A DNA stretch of 64,000 nucleotides from Zychaea mexicana (lineage: Eukaryota > Mucoromycota > Mucoromycetes > Mucorales > Lichtheimiaceae): NCBI RefSeq assembly GCF_025766255.1, contig NW_026516701.1, forward strand, positions 62,001 through 126,000, read 5' to 3'. The notes under the pieces are model-generated. The model was not told the DNA's origin. It ran no database searches and saw only the letters and a list, made by a program, of their open reading frames with translations. Positions 23,626 to 35,858 of the stretch are shown here, one piece after another. Every line of letters begins with the position of its first letter. The stretch's first letter is position 1. The translations under genes were made by a program, and so were the position numbers.

Positions 23626-26600
23626 TTTCGTTGTTATTGTTGTTGTGTATTGGGGTTTGGCGACCTGGAGACAGTCCAGCCAGAATTGTTTTGACGGGCC
23701 TAAAAAAATTCATCGGACCAAGTCATTCCGGCGAACACTATCAGCGAATCATATTGGCTACTTCCCTTACCGCATCCCCTCAAATGTCAAAAAAAAAAAA
23801 GACAGGGAGGGAAAGGGGAAAAGGGGAAAGGGGGCTGTTGTTGATCTAACCCTGACGATCCCGCAACATGCCAGCTCGTTACAGACCTCCACTTTCTATC
23901 AGAAAGCATGATATGTTTTTCTAACTTTTTGGTGTTCAAACTTTATTGCAAACGAGCCAAGACAAAAACATAAGCTTTTCGCCAGCCAAGTAAAATGTGA
24001 TTTACACAGCTTGGCAGAGCCAAGTGTTTCTCCTTTGCGTCGACGTAAACAAACAATTAGCGATGATCCTTGGCTACTTCAGCATCACAAACTTAGACTG
24101 CTTCCCGGAAAGCGTACCTTGGACTCAGCACGTTAAACGCAAATAAATATCTTTTTTGGTCATGCGGATGTAAACGACGTCGTTGTAGAAGGGTGACCCA
24201 AGTCAAAATAATAGAAGCCATTTTTGACCCCTGTGCGTTGAATAGTACTTACCTGCGTTATACAGGAGATCGACTTATCCACTCTACCAAGGAGTTCCCG
24301 GTGATGGGATCGCGGGTGAAACGCTCAGCGAGATATTTATCAGCGATAATTAGCATTCATTTACTCAAGTCAAATAAAATCGATGGCTATCATATATAGC
24401 CGCCCACCAAGTTTATCGATGTATATGTCTTAATATGCGCATTCTACTACACGATGATGCTCTTCTATCTTAAATGGCCAGTTGCTGAGATAGGCTTTCT
24501 ATATAAAGATCATACAACTGACTACTTCCTTCCTTTCTGCGCATCATTAAACCACTTCATAATCTTTATTGATAACATATCAGGCAGCTTCTTTCTGTTT
24601 GAGCGCATCCATGCTAACATTGCTGCAAGAAAAACACCCCTTTCTTTGTTTTGCACTTTATGTAGTCGTTTCCTTCGCACTTCGTCATAATCATTTCAAC
24701 TTCTGAAAGCAAAGTTTACTACTTTCACTTTCATCAAAAACACTTCAACCTGCTACCCATAAGGAAGAGGTCACTATTTTTAGTATTTACACAGGATAAA
24801 CCTTTTGACAGCTAGCCCATATCTTCTCCTGTGGCTCCGGTGAAGGCTTTCGATCGGCTAACCAAAACAGCATGGTTGACATCCATACTGCTTTTTGACG
24901 TATCTGGAAGCCAACATGAAAGGCGGTTGGAAGCTTACAAAATATTTGGATGGGTCCTTATCACGTCGCAGCTGCTTTAATAGAGAACTAGTAGTGCTTT
25001 GTGCGCTTATAATGAGTATATAAGGGGTACAAGAACAGCGCCGGCGAAAATAGACCAAGTAGTAGAATAGAGAAGAGAACCGGTATAAAAATCGCTTAGA
25101 AAGAGGTTGCGTCTTTGTCTGAATTTTCGCTCTAACATTACCGTTAATGGCTTTAAAAAAGTACCCGTCGTTAACGCTTACACAATACGGACGCGTACAC
25201 ACTTTCCGTTGCTTTTACAGAGCATTGTTACAGAGGAGAACAACAGCCCATAGCAAATCATTCGAGGGGCTACAGATGTTGTGAGCACAATAACAAATCA
25301 GACATAAATATGGAGAACACTCATTTATTAATAACGCACATGGACCTATGTTTAGGTAAGGGATAATGTGATGGCTAGCATGACCTAGTAAGAAGTGTCG
25401 TAATTATCAACCTGAACTCAGGTGAAACAAAAAAGCTCCTAGGAAGCAGACCATCCGAGAAATAGAAGTGCATCATCGTAAATCATTCGGAGCAAGAACG
25501 ACTGACTTGATGTCATGCTGCTTTCTAAAAACCAACGAAATTGAATTTGCGCACCACAGTATGTTGACTTCTATCTTCGAATGAACACGAACCCGCTGTC
25601 TCACGAATTTGGCATCTCTTGAGGTTGTCATTATCATACATTGGCAAAACTGGAAATCAAGATATGATGAAACTGATCTTTCTCAGTTTAGTGAAGCAGC
25701 TCTACATCATAATCTTAGAAAGATGGAGCATCACAGCTGATAACCATTGTTTATTGATGCCTCTTCAAAAAAGTCATAGAGAAGACGAAGACGTCAAAGG
25801 TGGTGGGGAAGAGGAAGAGCTAAACGACGATTAAAGTGATAGTGAGAACATCCTTAAAGTGTTGCAGCTAATTGGAACGAAAAAATGTGTCTTGGTATAA
25901 TTTTCAAATATAGCATATAGTTTTGCATGTGTAAACAACTGCATCAACGGAAACAGATATTTGTACTATCAGGTTTCACCGGATAAATTCTGAGGCTTAA
26001 ATGTTGATGGTATCTATACCGCACCATTCCTTTCAACGTTACTAGCCGTGACACTCCATGATGAAAGGCTTCGAAAAACGTTTACATCTAAGATCTGATC
26101 TCAAATACGGTATTCAAAACTGCTTTGGTATTTTATCTTAAACGGTCACATTAATGGTGTTGGGATTACTTGATACATCTCTCAAGTCGCATCATCCTGA
26201 CAACGAACACTTGTAGCACATCGCAGTATAGCGAGGAAAGGCCGAATGCGGTGGAGGGATCACGAGTTAGTGTGACGGCAAGGAAAAGCAGTAGAGTTAG
26301 CGTGATTTTTTGCAGCTATATCCCTACTCAATCCTTGTTGGTTCTTCTTCTCCTAAGCATAGAATAAGAAAACTAAGCTCTCTTTTCTTGTATGTATTAC
26401 TTTTGGTTTTTACAAGCCATTTATAATCACTAGCAGGGTTGATGACCGTAACATCCCGTCATCATTGTTGCGGATGATGCGACTTAAACAAACTGTGTAC
26501 ATAGCACCTTTAGCTTGAGATAAAAAAAATGGCAAGCTTGATGTACATACGGGCCATAAAACATTTTGGCGCTTTCGACATCGCAAAATAATTAAGAAAA

Positions 26601-26915
26601 ACCGCCAAAAATACAAAGCTTATATCAATAGAAGTATACACGTATTCTCAATATTTTGATGCGATTCAAGAGCGTAATTTTATAAGCTTACTTTTTTTTT
26701 ATTGTATCAAGTCTCTGATTCCTCTCCTTTAGCTTCTTTCACAGCACTATGCAACAGCGGCTCTTGCTCTTCATTTATCACTGATAAAGATGCGATACAC
26801 ACATTGTCTGGGATTCACACATTCCTTGTGGCGCGTGACTGGATGATCCGGTTCCGATAATTATGCCTCTCCTATTATAAACTTCTTTTAGCCCGCTTTG
26901 AACTGTATAAGTATT
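23626..26915. other. gene-poor region between uS15m and the exopolyphosphatase gene
   Basis: No gene supportable over 3.3 kb. There is a purine-rich stretch at 23789-23832 (A-run, then GGGAAAGG repeats) near the uS15m promoter. The remaining frames are short and A/T-biased. The last 200 bases are probably the promoter of the next gene. Confidence 0.35.
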
Positions 26916-28127
26916 ATGGCGAATATCGACGGTTTTCTGGATTCCGTCAAAGAGCGTGTCAGCACAGTAAGTGACAATCAGAACGTTGTCATTGTTACAG
27001 GAAATGACTCGGCCGGTAAGATTCTAGAAATATAAAAAGTAAAAGTTACCATAACAATATTATTTCTGAGAGTAACAAGCTTTGCTAAACCTAATGAACT
27101 TCGTTTTTTAGATCTCGATTCGATCATTTCAGCGTTACTGTTTGCCTATATTTCCAATCAGCAATCACCTGACGTATTATATATTCCTTTGGTCAAGGTG
27201 CCCTTGGCCGATCTCGAACTACGTCCTGAAGTCGGTTTCGTACTCGAGTCCGCTGGCGTCAACTACAAAAAGCTGATATGCATCGACCACATTGGCCTGC
27301 CAGCACTCTACGACGCCAACGCCCGCGTTTTTCTAGTCGATCATAACCGACTAACTGCTCCATTTGATGAAAACAAATGGAGAGAGCGCGTGAATGGTGT
27401 CCTGGACCATCACGTGGACGAGAATCAATATACAGACACCCCTATACGCATAATTACCACTGTTGGATCATGTACCACGCTTGTGGTATTGCAGTTCCCT
27501 GGTATTTTTTCCAACGACAAGACGCTGTCGCAATTGGCAGTGGGACCCATTCTCGTTGACACTATCGGCTTACGCTGGGATTTTGGCAAGACGACCGAAA
27601 CGGACGAAAAAGCATACGATATCGTCCGTAAGCTCGCATCTCCCTCGTTAACCTACGATGCCATCGAACAAGTCAAGTCGCGCATCCAACATCTTTGCAC
27701 GCGCGATCTTCTAAGAAAAGACTACAAGGAATGGGTCGTCGATGGATACCGCGTCGGCACTAGCTCGTTGTCATGGAATTTTCAGGGCTGGATTGACCGC
27801 GACGGCGCAGAGGATATCGTTCAAAAAACCCAAGAATACATTAACGAGCGCCAGTTAGACATGGAGGTTATCCTGACAGGATACAATGGCGAAGATGGAC
27901 TGTACAGACGTGAGTTAGCTCTGTTCGTATCGCACACTGCCTTACTTCTTGTGAAAGCTACACTAGAGAGTGACGACAGCGTTGGGTTGAAACAGTTTCC
28001 GTTCATCAATGCACAAAGTAGCAGTGGTGTGGCATTTTATAGCCAAGGAAATGTCAAGTTATCGCGCAAGCAGATATGGCCTCTTGTTCAATCCATCATC
28101 GAACAAAAAGTAGAAGCAAAAATATAG
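26916..28127 (+). CDS. PPX1: exopolyphosphatase, DHH family (PPX1/prune-like)
   Basis: Two exons (26916-27015 and 27112-28127) give 371 residues. The enzyme removes terminal phosphates from inorganic polyphosphate in a metal-dependent reaction, mainly in the cytosol. The intron falls inside DHH motif I, TGNDSADLDSI, whose Asp residues bind metal. Motif II is in CIDH (residues ~84-87) and FLVDHN, motif III (the DHH signature) is GVLDHHVDE, and motif IV is VGPILVDTIGL. The C-terminal DHHA2 domain ends with FYSQGNVKLSRKQIWPLVQ, a family block that closes over the substrate. Length fits yeast Ppx1 (397). It converges on the P2 gene, leaving a 347-bp shared 3' spacer (28128-28474) with nothing else visible. 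Confidence 0.93.
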
Positions 28128-28474
28128 ACTACAAATTTTACGGCTATTATTGGTGTACGTTTGTCTACTTGTATGCATAAAAGTATAAAGTAATATCGCT
28201 ACATATAAAGCTGAGCGTAAGTACGCCACATTTTACTGCGCTGTTACATTTTGGAAATATAGGGACGAGTCGTATGATGAATTCTTCGTAGACATCGAGT
28301 AGAGCTTGAACATTGATCGAGCCGGCGCGTTAGTATAACACACCACTTACACTATCCTCATCTCCCTATAACATTCAGCAGCATACGAAAAAGACATATA
28401 AAGTAATTTTGGTTGTGCTCAAGAGAAGCGGGTCTTTATTGACAATCGACAAATGCTTAGACGATGCTACGAAT

Positions 28475-28961
28475 TTAGTCGAAAAGACCTATTGAAAAAA
28501 GAAACAGTGTGCGGTAAGTTACTTATTCTTTTTGCACGCTTAACGATAATATGTGCGAAAACTTACCGAAGCCCATGTCTTCATCGGACTCTTCCTTCTC
28601 TTCCTCCTTGGCCTCTTCCTTGGCCTCCTCAGCACCAGCAGCACCGCCAGCAGCGGCACCACCAGCAGCAGCGGCACCACCGGTAGGGACTGAAGCGAGC
28701 TTCTCCTTGCCTTCGGCAATGACCTAAAGTGAAAATGTGTAGAGGGCGGAGTCAATCAAGACTGCAAAAATGTTTTCGTTGACTTGAAATTCAAACAATT
28801 ACCTCATCGATGTTCTTCTCCTTAAGAGAAGCAACCAAGGCAGAGACGCGCTCATCCTCGGCTTCGACGCCAACGGAGCTCAAGAGGGACTTGATGTCAG
28901 CATCGGTGGGGTTAGCCTTACCACCGGCGGTGAGGAGCAAGTAAGCAGCAAGATACTTCAT
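28475..28961 (-). CDS. RPP2: 60S acidic ribosomal protein P2
   Basis: Three exons on the minus strand (28961-28803, 28723-28567, 28488-28475) give 109 residues. P2 pairs with P1 on the P0 stalk of the 60S subunit and recruits elongation factors. It starts [18 protein letters not shown] as typical P2 and not P1, has [19 protein letters not shown], an Ala/Gly hinge, and an acidic tail. The final exon is only 14 nt, encoding the end of the universal [13 protein letters not shown] tail, which binds translation factors. The start was chosen at the conserved MKYLAA; the frame stays open a little upstream. Confidence 0.96.
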
Positions 28962-29430
28962 TGTAAAATCTAATTGAGCAAAAGCAAGCAATCTCAATGT
29001 AAGCTAATATTCATTCCATATCTCCAAATCCCCTCATCCATCCTTTCGTTCGTTAATCCATCCATCAACTCATCCATCCATCTGACGTACTTGTTTTATC
29101 GCTTGTGCGGAAGTAATAGTTTAACTCACAAAGAGAACAACACGCCTTGGCGATGAAAAAAAGGGGAGGATCCAACTGTTATTGACCATGAATCAATATA
29201 ACATGCTCAAAGCAGTCTGAAACTCCGCCACCAAAAATGGAAACTCGGATCACGTACATGGGCTACATGCCCATTCTCTCAATCTCTAACTCCTCCAGAA
29301 TCCACAGTATCTTGGTCACTTGATATACAGATGTTAAAAAAGCCCTCTTCATTTCACTGAAAGCATATTAGGTGTGATTGTGTGTTTTATGGGGTAACTC
29401 GAAACAAACAGTAGAAAACACAAATGCTGA
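28962..29430. promoter_or_regulatory. promoter region of the P2 gene
   Basis: Spacer between the minus-strand dipeptidyl peptidase stop and the P2 start, in tandem orientation. A stretch of CATCCATC-type repeats lies at 29036-29085. No TATA box identified with confidence. Confidence 0.35.
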
Positions 29431-32400
29431 CTAGTGATCATGCAAAGGTCCTGAGAATCGTCCATGCATTTCGGTTCTGACGTGCATATACTCTCGTCCG
29501 CCAAAACTATCACCGTTTGTATTAGCAAAGATGCAAAACCTGTATGGATAGTCACTTTTAATAATTAGCAAGCAGCTCTGTATTTTACCTTTCCCACAAG
29601 AAATTTGTCAGCAGATAATAAATGCTTGGATTGGCATGGTGGTAACTGATACGGTGGTTGCTGTCTGGGTAAAACTGAACTCGGTAATTATGAACTGATG
29701 CGAGCGTCAATTTGTCAACGAGCACTGCAGAATGTTGAAAGTGGACTATATACATTCATTTTAGGTTAAAGGTATTTTGTTCCTAGTAGGAGAAAGCATG
29801 CTATCATGCTTTCTAAATATAGAAAAGAAGTCCACAATTACCATTATCATCACCAGTGCCATGAGCGAGCAGGTATTTGGCATTGTTGAAGCCAGTCATG
29901 TTATTTACAGCGCTATGTTCATATCCGTCAGGGTTTAACTGAGGTGTTAGCATATATCGCTCAGTGTAGATAGAGTCTAAATATTAGATGATACAATTAG
30001 TCTCAATGGTAAACAATCTATACGACCTCTTGCCTATGAAAGAAGATGTCACTTACCATAGTAGCGCCAGTCGGTGACAGGTGCCACAGACATGCCAGTA
30101 GAGAAAACACCGTCATTAGACTCAATCACTTTTGAGGCCATGTAACCACCATACGACCAGCCCCAGATACCAATACGCGATGGGTCCACGTATTCCAACT
30201 CGGCCCAATGCTTCGCGGCATTCACTTGATCAATCACTTCTAGTTCGCCTAAACGCTTACGGACACACATTCGATATTCTCGACCACGATATCCCGTACC
30301 TCGTCCATCGACCTATATATGATATTCACGAGTTCAGCAGAGCAAGTAAGAAGAGAGAGGTAACTCATCGATTAACCTAAAACTTCAATAATCGACGTAC
30401 CGTTACAACAATGTATTGCAGCTTGCTTGCTAGGAAAGTGTGCCATCCGAGTTCGAATCGATATGAAACCGTCTGTGAGCCAGGACCTCCATATACATGG
30501 AACAATACAGGGTACTTTTCGAGAACATTGAAATTCGGCGGCAAGCGCTCAATAGCGTTCATATCTAGTAATGGTAAAACCGTTTAGAGAATAATTTTTT
30601 TCTCTATCTTGTTATTGATTACAGTCTTTGCAACCCTTCTAAGGCTTACCGATACCACCGCTCTTGACATTGATTATTCGCGATCGTGGAAGGTCGTAAT
30701 CACTCAATAAAGCACGTAGTGCATTATTGTTTTCCAAAACTAGTTCAAAGGTGCTGTTGTCCACATTTTTTACAACAGTAGTAGGAATTTCAGGGCCTTC
30801 GTAGTTGAGAACATAGTAACCCGCCTTTGGTGAGAACGAAGCACTGTAATAACCGTGTTCTTCTGGTTCTTCAGGACACGTCAAGCACTCTTTGGTGGAT
30901 GCTGGATCGTCACTTTTGAATGAGATAGTGTACAAGTGACGCTCCAAAGGTGACCGTTCCGTTGACACAAAGTGTCTACAGTAGTGAAATTAATATATGC
31001 AGGTGCACAGCGCATCAAGCATCGTAGAAAATAAACTCCGGACTTACAAAAGCTTTCGCTCAGTATCCATAACGACGGATTCAGGCTCCACCTCCCATTC
31101 TCCAGAAGTCAACCATACGGGGTTATGATGTTTACCATCACCAGCAGCAAAAATCGCCAAGTGCATGTAGCCAGCACCGTCGTCTGCAATGTCAATATAT
31201 CGCACAGGCGTCTTTTTGGCCTTGGAGCTAGGTACATACACCATGGACTGACCAACATCGATCCAGCCGCCGTCCGTTGGTTGGTATTGGCGTGCAAGCT
31301 CAACCTTAGAGTCTGGAAGCGATTTGCCGATAGTAACCAAGCTGGTGATTTCGTGGTCTTGAACGCGGTTTGTCTGCTTGAATAAGAGGTGGCTATGATC
31401 CGAGGTAGCCCAGGCCACATCGATTATTAACCGGTCATCGTCTTCAAAATCTTTATATTTGCCAACAGTCTGAATTGTAGAGCCTGTGGTAGCGTTTTTG
31501 GTGATCATGATAGAAGTATCGTCGAGCAACGAGTGAATATGAAGCGAGACGAGAGGATTGGGCGATCCAGCCTGTATATTTTACCAGAGTAAGCTCACAT
31601 TTCTTAAGCCAGAATAATGTAATCACTAACTTGAATCAATCAATGTTTACCTTTGGATACTTGATGGTCATTTCTTCCGGGTAGCTCGAGTTGGACGCGG
31701 TATACAACGGCATGTGGTATTCGGGCACTTCGGTTTCATTGAAGCGCAAGTACGCAATATGGGTCGAATCAGGAGACCACCATACTGTAAAGTCCTTGCC
31801 GAACACTTCCTCTTCATATACCCAATCAGGAACACCATTAAACACAGTACGCGAGCCGTCAAACGTAATGCGGTGGACATCTTTAAGATCGGAGACGTAC
31901 AAGTCATTTTCCATGACAAAAACCTGATAAAAACATTTCATAAGAACTCTATGCATTCTATAGTAAGTTCATTAATTGTAGGGAAATGATGCTTACCACT
32001 TGATGACCTGTCGGGCTCCAAGTGGCATAGGATATTTTTGGATACTCGAGATCAACTGTAGAGTCATCGGTCAACGGTGCAAGCGATTTGTCACTGACTT
32101 TGTATACATAAATGTTGGATCGCGTAGAATGTCGCCATTGCTATGCACATCATTTTAGCTGCAGCCCCAATGGCAAGAAATCGATGGTTTCACAAACAAT
32201 GGGTGTTACCTGGGTGACATTGGTCCAAAGCATGATATACTCAAAATCCGCAGAGATCTCGAACGAAGATACTTCCAAAATTCCTTCGTTGACGCGCTAA
32301 TCAGGTGAGTTTATATCAGCATAAAGACATATCCATGTAATGTTCCTTTCATTTTCTTTCATTATGTTTTGTTTAGCTCCATACCAAATCTGATATTTTC

Positions 32401-33420
32401 ACCAAAACTTTTGTTTCTCCATCTTGGACGGATTCGGACAAAATATCCTTCGTTGTAGGATCGGTGAACGTAAATACACCATCACGTGGATCTGACAAAA
32501 ATATAACGTTTTTTTTTAATTGATGCCACACAGGTCGGCATATAATTACAGAATCTTATGTTACCATTTTTCACCCATTCTAGATGAGGGCGCTTAGGAA
32601 CAAACGAATCGTTGTATAAGTCATCGAAATCCACGTGATTTTGCATTTTGCTTTCGTCCCCTGATTCATCTGCTGAATAGACATCCATCATGATGAGTTT
32701 TGCCGTGATTAGATGAAGAGAAAGACAAAGGAAAGTATACCTTCATTTAAACCGCCAAAGCTCAATCCCCAAAAGACACCAACAACCAATAGCAATGCAA
32801 CTAGAACGGCGCATATCCATTTTTCGTTTCCTTTGCGCTAATATCGAAAGGGTATCGCATGTATTATCATTAGCATTACTGGCCTTCAAGGGATCACAGA
32901 ATAAGTAATAGAAGCCCATCCTTTCGTCTCCCTTTCACTCCTTTCCTCATATGTTATACTCTTCTGCTCAAAAGGCCCTTTCTTCTCTTCCCGCCTCCCA
33001 CTAAAGAACCCTTACCTTTCCCCGTTCTAGACTAACTATACTCGCAGTGTCTTCTGTGCCATTCTCAAGATCGTCTTGAACAAGTCGCTGACGCGACTCG
33101 TCCTGTTCATTTTGTGCGTAAAAGACGTCCTCATCGTCTTCGTCTTTATAATAGTCTTTGCCCATTCTGCTATCAGTAGTCGGGTACTCTGTGCTGTCGT
33201 TGGTTATGCTGCTATTATCGTCGTCGTCGTCGTCTTCTTCGTCAGTAGATGTCAAGGAGCGTATGTGATGTCGTGCGTCGGTAGTAGCTATTATGCTATC
33301 AATATCAATGATCTGAGTCATTTCAGTAGCATCGTTGGAAGGAGAAGAAGACGTGTTATTATTATTGTAATTTCTGTTGGCATTTGGTATAATACGTGAT
33401 AATGTTGAGAAAACGGACAT
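29431..33420 (-). CDS. type II membrane dipeptidyl aminopeptidase, S9B (DPP4) family
   Basis: About 14 exons on the minus strand. The enzyme cleaves X-Pro or X-Ala dipeptides from N-termini, acting in the Golgi or vacuole in fungi (Ste13/Dap2). Exon 1 (33420-33016) encodes an acidic Asp/Ser-rich cytosolic tail; exon 2 (32837-32741) a single membrane anchor ([18 protein letters not shown]). The beta-propeller follows and includes DWVYEEEVF, the double-Glu motif that holds the substrate N-terminus in DPP4 enzymes. The hydrolase domain has [18 protein letters not shown], the nucleophile in GWSYGGY, the catalytic Asp in GTGDDN and the catalytic His in DSNHRIS, so it should be active. The last exon adds an unusual ~40-residue tail (ending LHDH, TAG at 29431-29433). 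Small internal exon edges are hand-predicted. Confidence 0.9.
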
Positions 33421-33951
33421 TGGAATGGAAAATGAAAGGAAAATAGAGAAGGAGGAAACCGGCCCGTTATATTATCTTTCTGTTTCGTAGGTATAATAGA
33501 ACGAAGGCTTGTTCGTTGTTAAGAGAGTGATTTTAAAAAGAGAAGGGAGAAAGAGAAGAAGGTACAAAACAAATAAATCTTTGCCAAGAAGAGAAGGAAA
33601 GGAAAGGAAAAGGCATATCCTAAATTAGGCACACAGATGCAATTTGACTTGAATGCCACTTGTGTAGCGCTTGTTGCCCTGGTCTAATGTAAACGTCTCC
33701 ACCTCTGTTTCTCAGGAGGTGATGTGTGATGTGATATTCGTACATACGTTAGTCATGAGGAATTTCCTTTCTCTGCTATGCATGTCTGTATCTACTACCT
33801 TCGTGCTCCCCTATCTTCCGCCGCTGCAGGATTGTAACCAGAGACACCACATCGGCAATAGCATAGTCCATGCCAACCACAGTTATGGTCTCAAATGCTC
33901 GTAAGCATCGCGTCATCTATATTTGATCGTCACGAATAAATCGTCTTACAT
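33421..33951. other. intergenic, promoter of the dipeptidyl peptidase gene
   Basis: Includes a purine-rich [14 protein letters not shown] stretch (33538-33612) near the dipeptidyl peptidase start. No ORF worth reporting. Confidence 0.35.
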
Positions 33952-34509
33952 TCACAGCGTTTCGCTTCTTCTGCTCCTTACCCATTCAATGTAACGCTCG
34001 TATCCGTGCACCAGTTTGCCTGCCGTCTCACTTCCATCAATACTTTTGCTACCATCCTCTCCCGGCCGGGTACGAAACACAGGATCAATTGCCTCTTCAA
34101 TAGTTATAAATTTTGTCAATAATCCAAAGCCATCAGTGTCTCCTTGTTGAGCTGAGGATGACGAAGACGATGTTTGTTGTTGCGCAGAGGACGACGCTTT
34201 ATGCCGGCGTCCTGGTGACGGCGCTTGTTGCTGTTGCTTTTGTTGGTTCTTGGGCTTGCTTGTTTTTTTACTTGGTGATGGAGGAGGTGGGTGCTGATCT
34301 GTGCTAGATCGACGATCTGATTTACTGCGATGCTTTGGCTGCTGTAGGTGTTTTGGCTTTGGTGGTCGTTTTTTGGAATGCTGTTGCTGCTGTTGTGATG
34401 GTGGTGGACGTGCTTTTTCTTGTGTTTCTTGTACTTCTGGTGATTGCGATGGCGTTGTTGGTGTGCCGAATTGTCCAGGTTTGAATTCGATCGCTTTGGG
34501 ATTTAACAT
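33952..34509 (-). CDS. small disordered protein with an N-terminal PAM2 motif
   Basis: A single exon of 185 codons. The very N-terminus, LNPKAIEFKPGQF, fits the PAM2 consensus (L-N-x-x-A-x-E-F-x-P), a short peptide that binds the MLLE domain of poly(A)-binding protein; the key Leu, Ala, Glu, Phe and Pro are all present. Residues ~20-120 are disordered, rich in Pro, Gln, Lys and Ser (KKRPPKPKH, Q runs). The C-terminal ~55 residues look ordered: DGFGLLTKFITIEEAIDPVF, then VHGYERYIEWVRSRR. I do not recognise the C-terminal part. A role in mRNA metabolism through poly(A)-binding protein is inferred from the motif alone. It is not ataxin-2 or eRF3, as it lacks their domains. Confidence 0.6.
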   Translation of the reverse strand: MLNPKAIEFKPGQFGTPTTPSQSPEVQETQEKARPPPSQQQQQHSKKRPPKPKHLQQPKHRSKSDRRSSTDQHPPPPSPSKKTSKPKNQQKQQQQAPSPGRRHKASSSAQQQTSSSSSSAQQGDTDGFGLLTKFITIEEAIDPVFRTRPGEDGSKSIDGSETAGKLVHGYERYIEWVRSRRSETL

Positions 34510-35858
34510 TGTTGTTACAACGGGAAAAAAGCAGGAAGCATTTTAATGTCGTGATAAAAGAATGCTGAGATACGCAAAAGCCAGGAGCGAGCCTATTTCG
34601 CCACGTGTGATTAGTTTTGGTTATCATCAACAAGCTGAGGGTTCAGCCTCATTACTGACCGTAGCGAGCCGCAGCGGGCAGAAAGGTTGACATGTATGCC
34701 TTTCATTCGAATCCTTTACTGATATATATCGTCAATGCTGCTTGTATCATCAATATGTACGTTATCTCCAGATAACGTCTTTTTTTTTGTTTAAGTTTAG
34801 TAATTTAAGCAAGGATTACGGCTAAAGTGATTATAAGTACAAGTATCTTCTTTATTATTAAAATCTTCAGCGGAGCAAGGGATGCAGAGTGCCACCAGAT
34901 ACTTCTGTACTAAACGGTGCAAAGATAACATTTTTTGCTAGGCGCAAAGCGTTTCTTGCTTATACGGTATTACGCAATATGAGATTACAAAGTTGGCATG
35001 CAAACGCAAAAAAAAACAGTAAGAGGAAGATGCTGGTATTCTGCTTTTTTTTCTTTGCATAATGAACGGTTTAGGTACTCCAGTACGGATGCATCCATAG
35101 TATTCAAATGTATAGCGAGTGTGGTGTGTCTACAAGAAGACCAGGGGTGCTATGCAACATAAAGGTAGTATAGGTTCATCATCACTGATTTAAAACGGCC
35201 TGTCTATATTGTAGACTTCTACTTAATGACAAGACACATATAGCACCTTGCCACCCGTACTAGATATTTTAATCAGTTAGATTGCATTGATTATCTTTCA
35301 GAACAGACTTTGAGATACAAAATAAGTCAGAAAACCAGGTATTGATGTAAGGGCCATTCCTAAGTATTTGTTTTGCTTTGAAAATAAAGGCACCGAGGCT
35401 AGCTTGGTATACAGTATGGAGATAATCCTCCAAACAAATATGTGACCTCAGTATCCTGATATTTGCAAATGCGAGCAGCTTATTATTAGCGGTCTTCATA
35501 GTTAGATATGTGCCCTGGATCTCTTCTGGTGGTTTATAGAGATACTCGATAAGCCCATGGCGTGACATGTCTTCCCAACCTTCACTAGTAGATATACTTT
35601 GCTTTTATTGATTGCAAGACGTTCATATTTTCGTAATGACATGTGGATTTCGTTGCAGTATTTGCTCACTGTAACTTTTGGCAGCCAGTGCCAAATTTCA
35701 CAAGAATGAAAGACCAGAATTCAAGTAGATGGTGCAGAAAAAAAATTGGTATTATGTTGAGACACAAAAAACAACAACAATAAGAGTAGTATAAGTGAAA
35801 AATAAACAGCATAGTAAGAAATATAAAGGTATTCATACAAACAAATAGAGTTCCATTA
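34510..35858. other. intergenic between the PAM2 protein and the TBC gene
   Basis: A/T-rich. A 99-codon frame on the minus strand (35269-35568) has mixed composition but no recognisable motif and no splice context, so I do not call it. The rest has stops in all frames. Confidence 0.35.

Noticed and set aside
24193..24399. 68-codon plus-strand frame in the 24-kb desert that looked protein-like
   Set aside because: No start context, domain or neighbouring exons; left as intergenic.
35269..35568. 99-codon frame on the minus strand between the PAM2 and TBC genes
   Set aside because: No recognisable motif, no splice context and ordinary A/T-rich codons; could be chance.
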